Assembly (NCBI GenBank): GCA_900467185.1
Contig: UBPA01000013.1
Span: 1 to 64,000, forward strand
Length of the DNA stretch: 64,000 nt
Origin: Hyphomicrobiales bacterium
GTDB taxonomy: Bacteria > Pseudomonadota > Alphaproteobacteria > Rhizobiales > Rhizobiaceae
Direction of reading: 5' to 3'
The notes under the pieces are model-generated. The model made no database searches. It was given only the letters and a program-made list of their open reading frames with translations, and was not told where the DNA came from. The position numbers were made by a program, and so were the translations under genes. Shown here piece after piece: positions 1 through 9,854 of the stretch (its first letter is position 1; the number at the start of each line of letters is the position of its first letter).

Positions 1-879
1 TGGTGCCGGCGGTCCAATCTCGCTCCCCTCCCCCCGCATCCGCAGACCGTTGGTCTCTACATCACGGCTTGCGCTTCGGGCACAGCAGAGCGCGGCATGA
101 AGGCGAACGCGGTGTCGACGATCGAGCGGCGTCTGGCCTCCCTGTCGTGGAACTATGCCCAGCGCGGTCTTGCCCTCGATCGCAAGGATCGTCATATCGC
201 AACGGTCATGTCCGGCATCCGCAAGAGCCATGCCAAGCCTCCGGTTCAGAAAGAGGCGGTACTGGCGGAAGACATCATCGCCATGGTCGCAACGCTCGAT
301 CGCGGCACACTGCGCGGCTTACGAGACCGCGCCATGCTGCTCATCGGCTATGCCGGCGGCCTGCGCCGCTCCGAGATCGTCGGACTGGACCTGAAAGCCG
401 ACCAGACAGAGGATGGGCGCGGGTGGATCGAGATCCTCGATCAGGGCATGCTCGTCACGTTGCGGGGCAAGACCGGATGGCGCGAGGTCGAGGTGGGCCG
501 TGGATCATCCGACGCCACCTGCCCCGTCCTGGCGGTGGAGACCTGGATCCGGTTTGCAAAGCTGGGTCATGGACCTCTCTTCCGGCGGGTAACGGGTCAG
601 GGCAAGGCCGTCGGGCCGGATCGTCTCAACGACCGGGAGGTAGCGCGGCTGGTCAAGCGCACGATGATGGCCGCCGGTGTACGTAGTGATCTCAGCGAGA
701 TCGAGCGGGCGATGAAGTTCTCCGGGCACTCGCTGCGCGCCGGTCTCGCCTCGTCGGCCGAAGTCGATGAGCGCTATGTGCAGAAGCAGCTCGGCCACGC
801 CTCGGCGGAGATGACCCGGAGATATCAGCGGCGGCGGGATCGATTCCGCGTGAACCTGACCAAAGCAGCGGGGCTTTGA
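1..879 (+). CDS. Tyrosine recombinase / phage-type integrase (5' end outside window)
   Basis: Site-specific recombinase of the XerC/D-like tyrosine integrase family, cutting and rejoining DNA through a covalent tyrosine intermediate. The frame is open from base 1 with no in-frame stop before the ATG at 97, and the upstream residues read like the end of a core-binding domain, so the gene starts left of the window. The catalytic domain shows the first arginine in GYAGGLRRSEIV, the box-II HxxR in GHSLRAGLAS, a further His in QLGHAS and the nucleophile Tyr in MTRRYQRR. A decayed second copy lies at 9855-10863 in the same orientation, so the tct/aconitase block sits between direct repeats. Family assignment is firm; its target site is unknown. 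Confidence 0.88.
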   Translation, partial: WCRRSNLAPLPPHPQTVGLYITACASGTAERGMKANAVSTIERRLASLSWNYAQRGLALDRKDRHIATVMSGIRKSHAKPPVQKEAVLAEDIIAMVATLDRGTLRGLRDRAMLLIGYAGGLRRSEIVGLDLKADQTEDGRGWIEILDQGMLVTLRGKTGWREVEVGRGSSDATCPVLAVETWIRFAKLGHGPLFRRVTGQGKAVGPDRLNDREVARLVKRTMMAAGVRSDLSEIERAMKFSGHSLRAGLASSAEVDERYVQKQLGHASAEMTRRYQRRRDRFRVNLTKAAGL

Positions 880-1085
880 GCGTACAATTGTCGCACAACT
901 CGTTCAGTCAAAGACTCCCGCTTTCGGGCAAAGCGGTCATCGATGGACGGACGTGAAGCAGCGGCTTCGCGCCCCCATCCCGACCTTTCAGGCCACCTAC
1001 ATCGCACACTTGAAGCGGTCGGTCTGCTAAGTAGATGATCACGTCCGGAACGCTAGGATCAACCTTTGCGGTGTGCGATGTCGCG

Positions 1086-3704
1086 CTAGATCCCACTGCT
1101 TTGAGATTCGACCAAGTTCTTCAACATCAGCGGTAGAATTCCGCCCGCCTTTAACGTGTCGACCTCAGCGGCCGTCTCGATTGCCGCGACCGCTTTGAAC
1201 GTGGTAGCCCTGCCCTCGTACCGTTTAATGACAATGTCGATCGGACAACGCGGCGAGATCAGGCCTGCGTTGGCATGTATCTCGATGAGGTCACCTGACT
1301 TTAGAGCGAGCTGATCTGGTCCCAAACCCTCCGGCAGTCGCATTGGCAGAATGCCCATACCGATGAGATTGGAACGGTGAATCCTCTCAAAGCTTGCAGC
1401 CAAGACCGCGCGGGCGCCGAGGAGGGATGCTCCCTTGGCTGCCCAATCTCGTGACGAACCCATGCCGTAACGTTCACCAGCGACAATCACGACGGACTGC
1501 CTGCTCTCCGCATAGCGATTTGCGGCCGACCAGAGCGGGAGGACTTCACCTGAAAGCGCATAGATCGTCGATCCTGGTGGAATCCCGCTGCCCAGAAGAT
1601 TTTGAACGCTCCGGTTTGTGTACAGTCCCCGAACCATCGCTTCCCAGTTGCCCCGGCGCGAAGCATGAACGTTAAGGTCGGTCGGGACCTCTCCTCGCTC
1701 AACGAGATATTGGCCGGTTTCACTCTGAGCCCGGATCGCCCCGGCCGGCGAGATGTGGTCGGTCGTGATGTCGTCACCAACAACGATCAGCGGATGCGCA
1801 TCGTACGTGCCGAGCAAGCTGCCTCTCCCGAAGCCTGCGAACGGCGGCCGGCGGATGTATGTCGAGGTCTCGTCCCATGGAAACAATGTCGTGGTCGGCG
1901 CCTCGAGTTCACGCCAGGCCTTGCTGGCTTCGGCTTCGTCATAGGTCAGCTTAAAATCCGCCGCATCCGAGGCGAGCGCGACTGCCTCGTCGATTTCCTG
2001 ACTCGTGGGCCACAACATCGACAGGGTCACAGCCTGCCCTTCAGCCGTTCGCCCGATCGGGTCTGTCAAGATATTCAGCTCGACGGTTCCAGCCAGCGCG
2101 AATGCCACGACAAGGGGAGGCGATGCGAGGAAGCCGGCATCGAGCTGCGGGTGGACGCGGCCGGGGAAGTTTCGATTGCCTGAGAGAACGGCGACCGGAA
2201 GAATTCCCCGGTCCTTCATCGCCAGGGCAATCGGCTCGGTCAATGGTCCGGAGTTGCCGATGCAGGTCGTGCAGCCATAGCCGACGATTCCGAATCCGAC
2301 CGCTTCGAGATCCTGCAGCAGCCCGGACCTTTGCAGGTATCTTTCCGCTGTCGGTGATCCCGGCGCAAGCGACGTCTTCACCCAAGGCGCTGGATGCAGA
2401 CCGAACGACCTTGCTTTTCGCGCCAGCAAGCCCGCGGCAACCACGAGTCGCGGATCGGAGGTGTTTGTGCAGCTTGTAATGGCCGCGATCGCGACAGCAC
2501 CATCGTTCGGTTCCGAGGCGTTCGCACTTTCGACTGCTCCGCGTTTTATCGAAGAAATCGCCGCGGCAGTGCTGCCCACTGATATCCTGTCCTGGGGACG
2601 CGTCGGTCCGGCAAGGCTGGGCTGTATCGCTGACAGATCGATCTCGACGACGTGCGTGTAGCGCGGAGTTTCGTCTGGATCGAACCAGAGACCGACGCGC
2701 TTGGTGTAGGCTTCGACCAACGCAATCTGCGCGGAAGTTCGACCAGTCGTCCGGAGATAATCAAGCGTTCGGTTGTCGACCGGAAAATAACCAGAATTGC
2801 CGCCAAACTCGGGCGTCATGTTGGCGACCACCGACCGGTCGCCGGCCGTCAGCACTGATACGCCGGGACCGTAGAACTCGACGTACTTGTCCTGAAGGTC
2901 GATCGTTCGAAGAATGTGCGTCACCGTCAACGCCAGATCGGTCGCAAGCACTCCATCTGGAATGTTACCCGTCAGTCGGACGCCAACCACATCGGGCACG
3001 CGGAGCGACACCGGCATGCCGAAGAACACGCTTTCCGCCTCCAGTCCGCCGACACCCCATGCAAGCACGCCAATGCCGTTGATCATCGGCGTATGACTGT
3101 CGGTCCCGATCAACGTGTCGGGTGCAGCCCAGCGACAACCGTCTTTCTCGATGGTCGCAACGACAGTCGCCAGGCGTTCGAGGTTGAGCGTGTGCATGAT
3201 GCCCGTGCCAGGCGGATGCACGCGAAACCCCGTCAGAGTGTTGGTTGCCCACTTCATGAAGCGGTACCGCTCGGCGTTGCGCTCGAACTCGCGTTTCATG
3301 TTGAGCTCAAGCGACGCAGAGTCGCCAAAGGCATCGACAGCCAGAGAGTGGTCGGTGGACACGTCCACCGGGACAACGGGGTTGAGAAGCGCAGGATCAA
3401 AGCCCGCCTCCGCAAGAGCCGACCGCATTCCCGCGATATCAACCAATGCAGGACCGCAGGTGGTATCATGCATCATGACACGATTGGGAAGGAACGGGAT
3501 CTCCAGCTCGCTCGAACCCGTCGCAAGCCAGTCAATGATGGCAGCCTTGGCTCGCGCGGCATCTTCGCCTGCTGTTCGAAGAACGTTCTCCAACAGGATG
3601 CGATGGATGTATGGAAGCGACCGTAGCTGGTGTCCAACCTCCGCTGGCAAGTCGATGACGTCGTACGCCACCTCGTTGACCATGAGTTTCGATATGATCG
3701 TCAT
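1086..3704 (-). CDS. acnA: Aconitate hydratase (AcnA/IRP-type aconitase)
   Basis: Predicted to interconvert citrate, cis-aconitate and isocitrate in the cytoplasm with a 4Fe-4S cluster. The 872-residue length fits monomeric AcnA enzymes (about 890). The cluster cysteines are visible in SCTNTS and in the CxxC of GCTTCIGNSG; the C-terminal swivel domain carries GERYGMGSSRDWAAKG. It is the last gene of a co-oriented set tctC-tctB-tctA-gntR-acnA, with 141 nt to the regulator gene; that gap holds a 21-bp element also found upstream of tctC, so it may also have its own promoter. A plasmid-borne aconitase beside a tricarboxylate importer suggests catabolism of an imported tricarboxylate rather than housekeeping TCA work (inference). 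Confidence 0.93.
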   Translation of the reverse strand: MTIISKLMVNEVAYDVIDLPAEVGHQLRSLPYIHRILLENVLRTAGEDAARAKAAIIDWLATGSSELEIPFLPNRVMMHDTTCGPALVDIAGMRSALAEAGFDPALLNPVVPVDVSTDHSLAVDAFGDSASLELNMKREFERNAERYRFMKWATNTLTGFRVHPPGTGIMHTLNLERLATVVATIEKDGCRWAAPDTLIGTDSHTPMINGIGVLAWGVGGLEAESVFFGMPVSLRVPDVVGVRLTGNIPDGVLATDLALTVTHILRTIDLQDKYVEFYGPGVSVLTAGDRSVVANMTPEFGGNSGYFPVDNRTLDYLRTTGRTSAQIALVEAYTKRVGLWFDPDETPRYTHVVEIDLSAIQPSLAGPTRPQDRISVGSTAAAISSIKRGAVESANASEPNDGAVAIAAITSCTNTSDPRLVVAAGLLARKARSFGLHPAPWVKTSLAPGSPTAERYLQRSGLLQDLEAVGFGIVGYGCTTCIGNSGPLTEPIALAMKDRGILPVAVLSGNRNFPGRVHPQLDAGFLASPPLVVAFALAGTVELNILTDPIGRTAEGQAVTLSMLWPTSQEIDEAVALASDAADFKLTYDEAEASKAWRELEAPTTTLFPWDETSTYIRRPPFAGFGRGSLLGTYDAHPLIVVGDDITTDHISPAGAIRAQSETGQYLVERGEVPTDLNVHASRRGNWEAMVRGLYTNRSVQNLLGSGIPPGSTIYALSGEVLPLWSAANRYAESRQSVVIVAGERYGMGSSRDWAAKGASLLGARAVLAASFERIHRSNLIGMGILPMRLPEGLGPDQLALKSGDLIEIHANAGLISPRCPIDIVIKRYEGRATTFKAVAAIETAAEVDTLKAGGILPLMLKNLVESQSSGI

Positions 3705-3781
3705 CTCAAATCTCTCATCGCATATCTGTTTTGGAGCAGGATCATCAAGAACAACATCGCGAGCGGCATCACAAAATCACA

Positions 3782-3802
3782 TTTTATAGTTGCAAAATGC
3801 AA
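3782..3802 (-). promoter_or_regulatory. Candidate GntR operator upstream of acnA
   Basis: A 21-bp element which on the minus strand begins TTGCATT and ends TATAAAA. The same 21 positions occur upstream of tctC (7872-7892, plus strand) with 17 matches. It contains the perfect inverted repeat TTGCA-AAA-TGCAA at 3790-3802. Its place in front of acnA, beside the regulator gene, makes it a candidate operator for that regulator (inference). Confidence 0.45.
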
Positions 3803-3845
3803 TTCTTCTGTGGCCGTGCGATTTCGCCTGTCTCTCCCCTCCTGA

Positions 3846-4730
3846 TTACACTTTCGGTGTCTTAATCCTGCTGGCACCCATGATGTGGGTGTAGAGGAAG
3901 GCGGCCGCTTCCGATCGGCGATCGCTTTCGAGAAGATCGAGGATGTGCAGATGCTCGGCCGTCTGTTTTGGCAGGCGGCTGCGATCGATGGTGATCTGGT
4001 ACTCCAGAAGGCGTCGCAATCTGTTGATCCGCTTTATTGCGTCCAGGAAAAATTCGTTTCCGGAACACGCGACAAGCATTTCGTGGAAGTCGTTGTTGGC
4101 TTTAAAGATCTCGGCCCGCGACCAATGTTCATATCCGCCGTTTCCAAGGTCGTTTTGGGTCTCTCGCGCTTTTCGGAAGCCATCCGCGTCCGGCTGGAAG
4201 GTCGGAAGCAGCATGGCCTGTTGCTCGATCACGGCACGGAAGATGTAGCCTGCCTCATAGCTCTTCCTCGACATGAGAGTCTGTTTGAACGACCATCCAT
4301 TACCGGGAAGCCGCTCGATCCAACCTTCGTCAGCAATCCGGTGAAGGATCTTCAACAGCCGGGTTCGCGGCACCGCGTAGACGCGCATCAACTCATTCTC
4401 GCTTACGCGCTCGGCGAATTTTCCAGACAGGCGATCGTCCGCGATCCTGAGATAGATCGCGTCGTCGCCGTCGGCAGCCTCGCCGGTCTCTGACTGAAGA
4501 GCGTCGATGGCTTCGAGGTTGACCGCGAGGAAATAGCCACGGTTGGGCTCTGCCCGCACAATGCCCCTCTGCTCGAGCTTTCGAAGAGCGCTCATGATCG
4601 GAGCGCGCGATACACGGAAATTGTCGGCCAGCATCTGAAGAGGCAGATGGTCTCCTTTTCGCATCGCATTGGACTTTACGAACTCGATAATATCAGTGCT
4701 GATCCGTGGTGAGAGACTGTTCCTGGCCAT
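3846..4730 (-). CDS. GntR-family (FadR/FCD type) transcriptional regulator
   Basis: Predicted ligand-responsive repressor or activator of the surrounding tricarboxylate genes. An N-terminal winged HTH (about residues 1-75, including MLADNFRVSRAPIMSALRKL) is followed by a second HTH-like segment and a helical FCD-type effector domain (about residues 150-280, with the FRAVIEQQAMLLP and ANNDFHEMLVACSGNEFF helices). I place the start at ATG 4730 (MARNSLSPRI), giving 294 residues; an in-frame ATG at 4799 would add 23 unlikely residues. It lies between tctA and acnA on the same strand. FCD regulators often sense organic acids, which fits the context; the actual ligand is unknown. Confidence 0.85.
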   Translation of the reverse strand: MARNSLSPRISTDIIEFVKSNAMRKGDHLPLQMLADNFRVSRAPIMSALRKLEQRGIVRAEPNRGYFLAVNLEAIDALQSETGEAADGDDAIYLRIADDRLSGKFAERVSENELMRVYAVPRTRLLKILHRIADEGWIERLPGNGWSFKQTLMSRKSYEAGYIFRAVIEQQAMLLPTFQPDADGFRKARETQNDLGNGGYEHWSRAEIFKANNDFHEMLVACSGNEFFLDAIKRINRLRRLLEYQITIDRSRLPKQTAEHLHILDLLESDRRSEAAAFLYTHIMGASRIKTPKV

Positions 4731-4811
4731 GCGCTTATCGTGCGTCCTTTTTGTCCATTTCCAACTGCCACAGTGAGGTGCGTCACATGGCAGGGTCAAA
4801 CGGATTTACCA

Positions 4812-6311
4812 TCAATCTTCGTCCTGACGGAACTTCGACAGACCCCTGAAGATGAATGGAGCGATCAGAGCAACAAGAGCGATGCCGATCATGAGAGCGG
4901 AACTTGGGTGTTGGAGCAAGATCATCGGATCGCCGAGGCTCATCTGCAGAGAGCGACGCAAGGCACTGTCAGCGAGGGGGCCGAGGATCAGCCCGACAAC
5001 CGCCGGAGCGATGGGATAGTCATAGCGGCGCATGACAAATCCGACCACGCCAAAACCCGTCAGCAGCAGCAGTTCCATTACGGACGGGTTCGCGGCGATC
5101 GTACCCATTGATGCAAACACGAGAATGCCAGCATAGAGCCAAGGCAGCGGAATTTTGAGGAGCTTCACCCACATTCCGACCAGAGGCAGATTGAGAACAA
5201 GCAGCATGACATTGGCGATGAAGAGGCTGGCGACCAGTCCCCAGACGAGGTCGGCATGCTGCGTGAAGAGCAAGGGACCCGGCTGGATGTTGTACTGCTG
5301 GAAGCCCGCGAGCATGACGGCTGCCGTGGCAGACGTCGGCAATCCAAGCGTCAGTAGCGGAACCAGCGTTCCCGCGGCTGACGCATTGTTTGCAGCTTCC
5401 GGACCGGCGACGCCCTCGATCGCCCCGTGGCCGAATTCTTCCGGCTTCCGGCTCAACTTGCGCTCGATCGTATAGCTCAGGAACGTCGGAATTTCGGCGC
5501 CGCCGGCGGGGAGCGCGCCGATCGGAAAGCCGATCACCGTGCCGCGAAGCCACGGCTTCCAGGACCGTTTCCAATCCTCCTTGTTCATCCAGATAGATCC
5601 CTTCACCGGGATAGGCTTTTCAGGCTGGTAGAGGTGGCGCGATGCCACGAAGAATGCTTCGCCGATTGCGAACAGGCCGACGGCAAGCGTCGTCACCTCG
5701 ATGCCGTCCAACAATTCCGGCACACCGAACGTCAGGCGGGCCTGTCCCGTCAATTGATCGATACCCATCAGTCCGAGCCACAGGCCGAAAGCCAGGCTGG
5801 TCAGCCCCCGCAGCGGCGAAGACCCGAACGTAGCGGAGACCGTCACGAACGCAATCAGCATCAGACCGAAGTAATCCCAGGGGCCGAACTTGACGGCAAT
5901 CTTCACGAGGTAGGGTGCGAGAAGGGCCAAACTGGCCGTGGCGATCAGTGCGGCGACGAATGAGCCAATGGCTGCGGTCGCGAGCGCCGGCCCGCCGCGT
6001 CCCGCTCGTGCCATTTTGTTACCCTCGAGCGCAGTGACGACCGAGGCGCTCTCTCCGGGCGTATTAAGCAGGATCGCGGTGGTCGAGCCACCGTACATGC
6101 CGCCGTAGTATATTCCGGCAAACATGATGATCGAACCGCCAGGATCCAGCTTGAAGGTTACGGGAAGCAGAAGGGCGACCGTTAGTGCCGGGCCGATGCC
6201 GGGAAGAACACCGACTGCCGTCCCGATCAGCACACCAATGGCGGCATAGATGAGGTTCGCAGGCTGGATAGCCAGCGCGAAGCCATCCATCAAGAAGGAG
6301 AATGTATCCAT
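4812..6311 (-). CDS. tctA: Tripartite tricarboxylate transporter, large membrane subunit TctA
   Basis: Large (about 12-TM) subunit of a TTT-family, binding-protein-dependent secondary transporter. About 499 residues from the ATG at 6311 ([11 protein letters not shown]); an upstream in-frame ATG at 6338 would overlap tctB. TctA family hallmarks are visible: [17 protein letters not shown] near the N-terminus, the [20 protein letters not shown] segment, and the duplicated-half match [13 protein letters not shown] with [20 protein letters not shown]. It follows tctB by 10 nt and would be co-transcribed with it. The substrate (citrate, tricarballylate, aconitate or similar) cannot be read from the sequence, though aconitase as a neighbour favours a C6 tricarboxylate. 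Confidence 0.94.
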   Translation of the reverse strand: MDTFSFLMDGFALAIQPANLIYAAIGVLIGTAVGVLPGIGPALTVALLLPVTFKLDPGGSIIMFAGIYYGGMYGGSTTAILLNTPGESASVVTALEGNKMARAGRGGPALATAAIGSFVAALIATASLALLAPYLVKIAVKFGPWDYFGLMLIAFVTVSATFGSSPLRGLTSLAFGLWLGLMGIDQLTGQARLTFGVPELLDGIEVTTLAVGLFAIGEAFFVASRHLYQPEKPIPVKGSIWMNKEDWKRSWKPWLRGTVIGFPIGALPAGGAEIPTFLSYTIERKLSRKPEEFGHGAIEGVAGPEAANNASAAGTLVPLLTLGLPTSATAAVMLAGFQQYNIQPGPLLFTQHADLVWGLVASLFIANVMLLVLNLPLVGMWVKLLKIPLPWLYAGILVFASMGTIAANPSVMELLLLTGFGVVGFVMRRYDYPIAPAVVGLILGPLADSALRRSLQMSLGDPMILLQHPSSALMIGIALVALIAPFIFRGLSKFRQDED

Positions 6312-6321
6312 CGCCGCGTCC

Positions 6322-6795
6322 TCAGAAGAGCCGCTCAAGCGGGCCTTGCGGCAGCGCGAGCGTCAGGAGCTTGTTGAAAAGAAGGAACACCAGCACGCCG
6401 ATGACCGCTCCGAGACAGAGATCGACGAGAAGGGCCTTGCGGCCGAACGCCCGCGCGGTCAGCGCGAAGAGAAGCGTCGAGCCGAGGATGAAACCGCCAC
6501 CAGACCAGATCGACCCGATCAGCCCTGCGAGCGCCAGTCCAATCCAGCCGACCGCCATCCAGTCGGCAACTTCGACGTCGATGTCCGATGGCCTGAAAGC
6601 ACTGATAAGGTGACCGATGGCAAGGGCTGCGAACAGGATTGCCACGAAATAGGATGCCGCGCTGGCGCTCATCCCGTAGGTTGCCCGCACCTTCATATGG
6701 CTGGCATCCCAGTAGGTGATGAAAGCTATAGCAAACAAGACGACAGCGATCACAGCCGTTGGACGGTTGGGTATGCGAAGAGTTTTCTGGGGCAT
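6322..6795 (-). CDS. tctB: Tripartite tricarboxylate transporter, small membrane subunit TctB
   Basis: Small 4-TM subunit of the TTT transporter, 157 residues as usual for TctB. Hydrophobic stretches lie at about residues 12-28, 44-62, 80-108 and 120-148, with low motif conservation typical of this family. It sits between tctC and tctA in the canonical C-B-A order on the minus strand, with 54 nt after tctC. The call rests mainly on size, topology and position. Confidence 0.88.
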   Translation of the reverse strand: MPQKTLRIPNRPTAVIAVVLFAIAFITYWDASHMKVRATYGMSASAASYFVAILFAALAIGHLISAFRPSDIDVEVADWMAVGWIGLALAGLIGSIWSGGGFILGSTLLFALTARAFGRKALLVDLCLGAVIGVLVFLLFNKLLTLALPQGPLERLF

Positions 6796-6849
6796 GGTGT
6801 CCTCGTCGCACGGAAGCGGCGCTTGCCGACTTCCGTGTGCTTCGTCAGG

Positions 6850-7821
6850 TTAGTTTGCGAGACCGATGGACGTCAGGATTGTCTTTACACGTTGAGTTTC
6901 TGAGCCGATGAATGTCTTGAACTCATCGGACGGCGCGTAGTAGTCGGTCCAACCGCGGGTCTTTAGGATCGCCTTCCATTCGGCAGACTTCACTGTCTTC
7001 TCAACGGCAGACTTGAGAGCGTCGAGATCTGCGCCTTCGACGCCGGGGCCGGCGAAGATACCGCGCCAGTTGACGAGTTCGATATCGAGACCCTGTGCTT
7101 TCAAAGGCTTCGCCTCGATGCCTTCGATTGACTCCGGATAGGATATAGCCAGTGCTCTGAGGTCGCCGGATTTGATCTGGCCTTCCCACTCGCCGTAGCC
7201 CGAAACGCCCGCCGTCGCCTGGCCACCCAGCATCGCTGCAAGGGATTCGCCTCCGCCAGAGTAAGCGACGTAGTTGATCTTGCTTGGGTCGGCACCTGCT
7301 GCCTTGGTGACGAGCGCAGAAAGGATATGATCCGCACCTCCGGCCGAGCCGCCGACCCAAATCGTCGTGGCGACGTCCTTCTTGATGGTGGCCAGAAGAT
7401 CATCCATCGACTTGATCGGTGAATCCTTCGGGACAACGATCACCAGCGGGTCGCCGGTCAGGCGAGCGACAGGCGTGACCTGGGTCAGATCGACCGGGGA
7501 CTGGTTCGAGATGCTGGCACCGACGAGCGTGATACCTGCAACGAGAAGCTGGCTGGGATTGCCCTTCGCAGAACCGATGAACTGGGCAAGACCGACCGTA
7601 CCTCCGGCGCCGGGGACGTTGATGACCTGTACGCTCTTCGCATTGCCGCTTGCCATCATGGCTTCCTGCAGGGAACGGGATGCCGAATCCCATCCGCCGC
7701 CGGCACCGGCCGGCGCCATGATGGTCAGCTCCAGATCCTGCGACGAAGCCTGCAGCGTTCCAAATCCTATAGTGCTGCCGACGACGGCGGCCAGAAGTCC
7801 GAGTTTGAAATGATTGCGCAC
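6850..7821 (-). CDS. tctC: Tripartite tricarboxylate transporter, periplasmic binding protein TctC
   Basis: Extracytoplasmic solute receptor (Bug/TctC family) delivering a carboxylate to TctAB. 323 residues with a signal peptide (about residues 1-28, cleavage near QASSQ). The mature protein shows the Bug-family opening PAGAGGGWDSASRSLQEA, the phosphate/carboxylate-loop-like NVPGAGGTVGL, and WVGGSAGGADH. First gene of the operon, divergent from the esterase gene at 8096; the 274-nt intergenic region carries an AT-rich element shared with the acnA upstream region. Confidence 0.94.
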   Translation of the reverse strand: MRNHFKLGLLAAVVGSTIGFGTLQASSQDLELTIMAPAGAGGGWDSASRSLQEAMMASGNAKSVQVINVPGAGGTVGLAQFIGSAKGNPSQLLVAGITLVGASISNQSPVDLTQVTPVARLTGDPLVIVVPKDSPIKSMDDLLATIKKDVATTIWVGGSAGGADHILSALVTKAAGADPSKINYVAYSGGGESLAAMLGGQATAGVSGYGEWEGQIKSGDLRALAISYPESIEGIEAKPLKAQGLDIELVNWRGIFAGPGVEGADLDALKSAVEKTVKSAEWKAILKTRGWTDYYAPSDEFKTFIGSETQRVKTILTSIGLAN

Positions 7822-7871
7822 AGCGATTTCCTCCTGCTGGTAAGGCTCACCTCCTGAGCCGTGCCCGGAAT

Positions 7872-7892
7872 TTGCATTATATAATTATAAAA
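7872..7892 (+). promoter_or_regulatory. Candidate GntR operator upstream of tctC
   Basis: AT-rich 21-bp element starting TTGCATT and ending TATAAAA, matching the element at 3782-3802 at 17 of 21 positions. It contains the palindrome TATAATTATA (7880-7889) and lies 51 bp before the tctC start, in the tctC/esterase divergent region. The orientation relative to the downstream gene is opposite to that at acnA, which is acceptable for a dyad operator. Confidence 0.45.
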
Positions 7893-8095
7893 GTAAATAT
7901 GTGACGGTCGGAGTTTTTCATCCGGCATTGGCGGCTTTCGAAATGGACTGTTGATGACGTGAGTTCGTCCGAAGCAATAGCGGGATATGATGGGATCGAC
8001 GGTTCACCCTCTGATCGGCGGTGAAAGCTTGAGGTTTAGCGCCTATGTTCCATTTGATCGGACTATACGGCGAACATCGCGGAGGAGGTGATCGG

Positions 8096-8827
8096 ATGAC
8101 GCGGAACATAATGGTGCTGGTCTTCGCGGCCGCGTGTGCACTGTGCGGTGCGGGAGTAACGCATGCGGAACAGTTGGCAGCAAGGTCGACCACCAGCACA
8201 ACGAACGATCTCAATTATCTGCTTTACACGCCAGACGACTATGCGTCGTCCGACAAGGCGTATCCGCTTGTCATGTGGCTTCATGGCGGAGATCAAGGCG
8301 GGACCGACATTGAGAAGGTCAGATCGAGCGGTATGCCGAAACTGATTGAGGATGGAAAGACCTTTCCGTTCCTGGTGTTTTCGCCTCAGAACCCCAGCGA
8401 AGAACTGCTGTATCCGATCGAAAAAGTGGAGGCGGCTCTCGACGAGATCATGTCGAAGTATCGCGTCGATCGCACGCGGGTTTATGTTGTGGGGTTTAGT
8501 CGCGGCGGTTTCGGTGCCTGGGCCATCGCGGAACAGTTTCCCGATAAATTTGCCGCTTTCGTTCCGATCGCTGGCGGCGGTAATCGCCACTACCTGAGCA
8601 GAACGAATGAAAAGGCGGCCTTCTGGGTGTTCCACGGCACGAGCGATGACGTCATCCCGTTGTCGGATTCAGTCGTACTTTACGAGCGCCTTCTTAGTCT
8701 GAAGCGCAATGCTCGTTTGAGTGTGCTGGAGGGCGTTGACCACTCGGGCATCGAGTGGGCCGCCTTAAATGATCCGGAAATTTGGGACTGGCTTTCGAAG
8801 CAGCGCCTTGAGGTCGCACCACAGTAA
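8096..8827 (+). CDS. Secreted alpha/beta-hydrolase (phospholipase/carboxylesterase or LpqC-like)
   Basis: Predicted periplasmic or exported serine esterase. The start at 8096 follows a strong AGGAGGT ribosome binding site. 243 residues: signal peptide about 1-24 ending near THAEQ, oxyanion region MWLHGGDQGGTD, nucleophile elbow VGFSRGGFG, acid in HGTSDDVIP and His in EGVDHSGIEW. It is divergent from tctCBA and may share its control region. Polyesterase, feruloyl esterase-like and phospholipase/carboxylesterase members share this layout, so substrate is open. Its placement next to a tricarboxylate importer allows the idea that it frees an acid from an ester (inference). Confidence 0.8.
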   Translation: MTRNIMVLVFAAACALCGAGVTHAEQLAARSTTSTTNDLNYLLYTPDDYASSDKAYPLVMWLHGGDQGGTDIEKVRSSGMPKLIEDGKTFPFLVFSPQNPSEELLYPIEKVEAALDEIMSKYRVDRTRVYVVGFSRGGFGAWAIAEQFPDKFAAFVPIAGGGNRHYLSRTNEKAAFWVFHGTSDDVIPLSDSVVLYERLLSLKRNARLSVLEGVDHSGIEWAALNDPEIWDWLSKQRLEVAPQ

Positions 8828-9055
8828 AGCTGTGAATCCTTTCCTCGTACCGCGAAATGGCAGCTGCGGGGCGTCAGCTTGGCGCCCCACTTTTGCCGTT
8901 CTCGCCGTATCGGAAAGTACCTAGAAGCTGACATGAATTCGGCCTTTGATGGAAACGTCGGAGGCTTTTTGAGTTTTAAGGCCTTCCGTTCGACATTCTT
9001 CAAGCAGCTATATTTGGATCCGAGCATTACCTGCTCGTCTTCCGTGATATGGCAG

Positions 9056-9840
9056 TCAATCAGCTTTCCGTCGTCCGCGGGCGTCGATGATCCCGCGCGC
9101 CCGAAAGCCCAGTATGAGATCGGTGAATTGCGCGAGAGGCATGCTGGCAAGCTTCTCCGCCACGAAAACTGCTTCAGCGGAAGCCTGGCCTTTGAAACCG
9201 ACCCATTCCAACACGATCAGTGTCTCCAGCGCCCTTTGTGCTTCGTCATTTGGCGTCCTGCCAGATTACCCGGTCGAGAACCTGCTCGGCTGAGTTGATA
9301 ATGTCGCGCCCATCGCCCTGCGCGCACCCAGAACCGCCATTTGTGGAAAGCCGTTCGCTAGTTCGGCAATAAACCGGGAATCGGCATCTCGAAGCGCCGG
9401 AGCGGCGCTCTTTGCGATCGCTTCAATATTGGCGTCGTCAGCGCACTCTAGGCGAAACCAGTCTATCCCTTTTCTTCTAGATCATCGGATGGGAACAGAA
9501 GACGACATAGGCACCGCCGCCTGAGAGAACCTGCAGAACTGCGTCATTGGTTGTGGTCTTGCCACCCTTAGCTTTCTTCGAAATTCGCCGCGGATACGCC
9601 CCTCGGTCAGATCTTGCGCCTTCGACTGGAACAACGTTAGCCGGTGGGGGAAATAGGCAGTCGAGTCGACGCCACCCGTCCATCCAACGCGGCCATCCTC
9701 GCTGCCGTCCGGAACAGTGACCTGCAACGGCACCGATGCGGCGCGAAACGGAATATCCGTCAGCCGGCACTTCGCCAGCATAAGGCGTTTCATCAGCCTC
9801 ACCAGCAGAACGCTGTCGATCGTCTTGATGAATTCGGGGG
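9056..9840 (-). pseudogene. Decayed N-terminal part of a large unknown protein
   Basis: Coherent protein-like segments continue from frame to frame on the minus strand: a start-proximal piece with VPDGSEDGRVGWTGG and YFPHRLTLFQSKAQDL (about 9800-9600), then NDAVLQVLSGGGAYVVFCSH (ending 9477), WFRLECADDANIEAIAKSA (about 9460-9400), and finally ETLIVLEWVGFKGQASAEAV to a TGA at 9056-9058. Several frameshifts and stops separate them, so this is a relic. The opening resembles the first domain of large uncharacterised proteins with a restriction-like or NTPase architecture seen in defence islands, but I recognise this only by general appearance. It is divergent from the integrase relic at 9855. Confidence 0.5.
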
Positions 9841-9854
9841 ATACTTAGACGACC

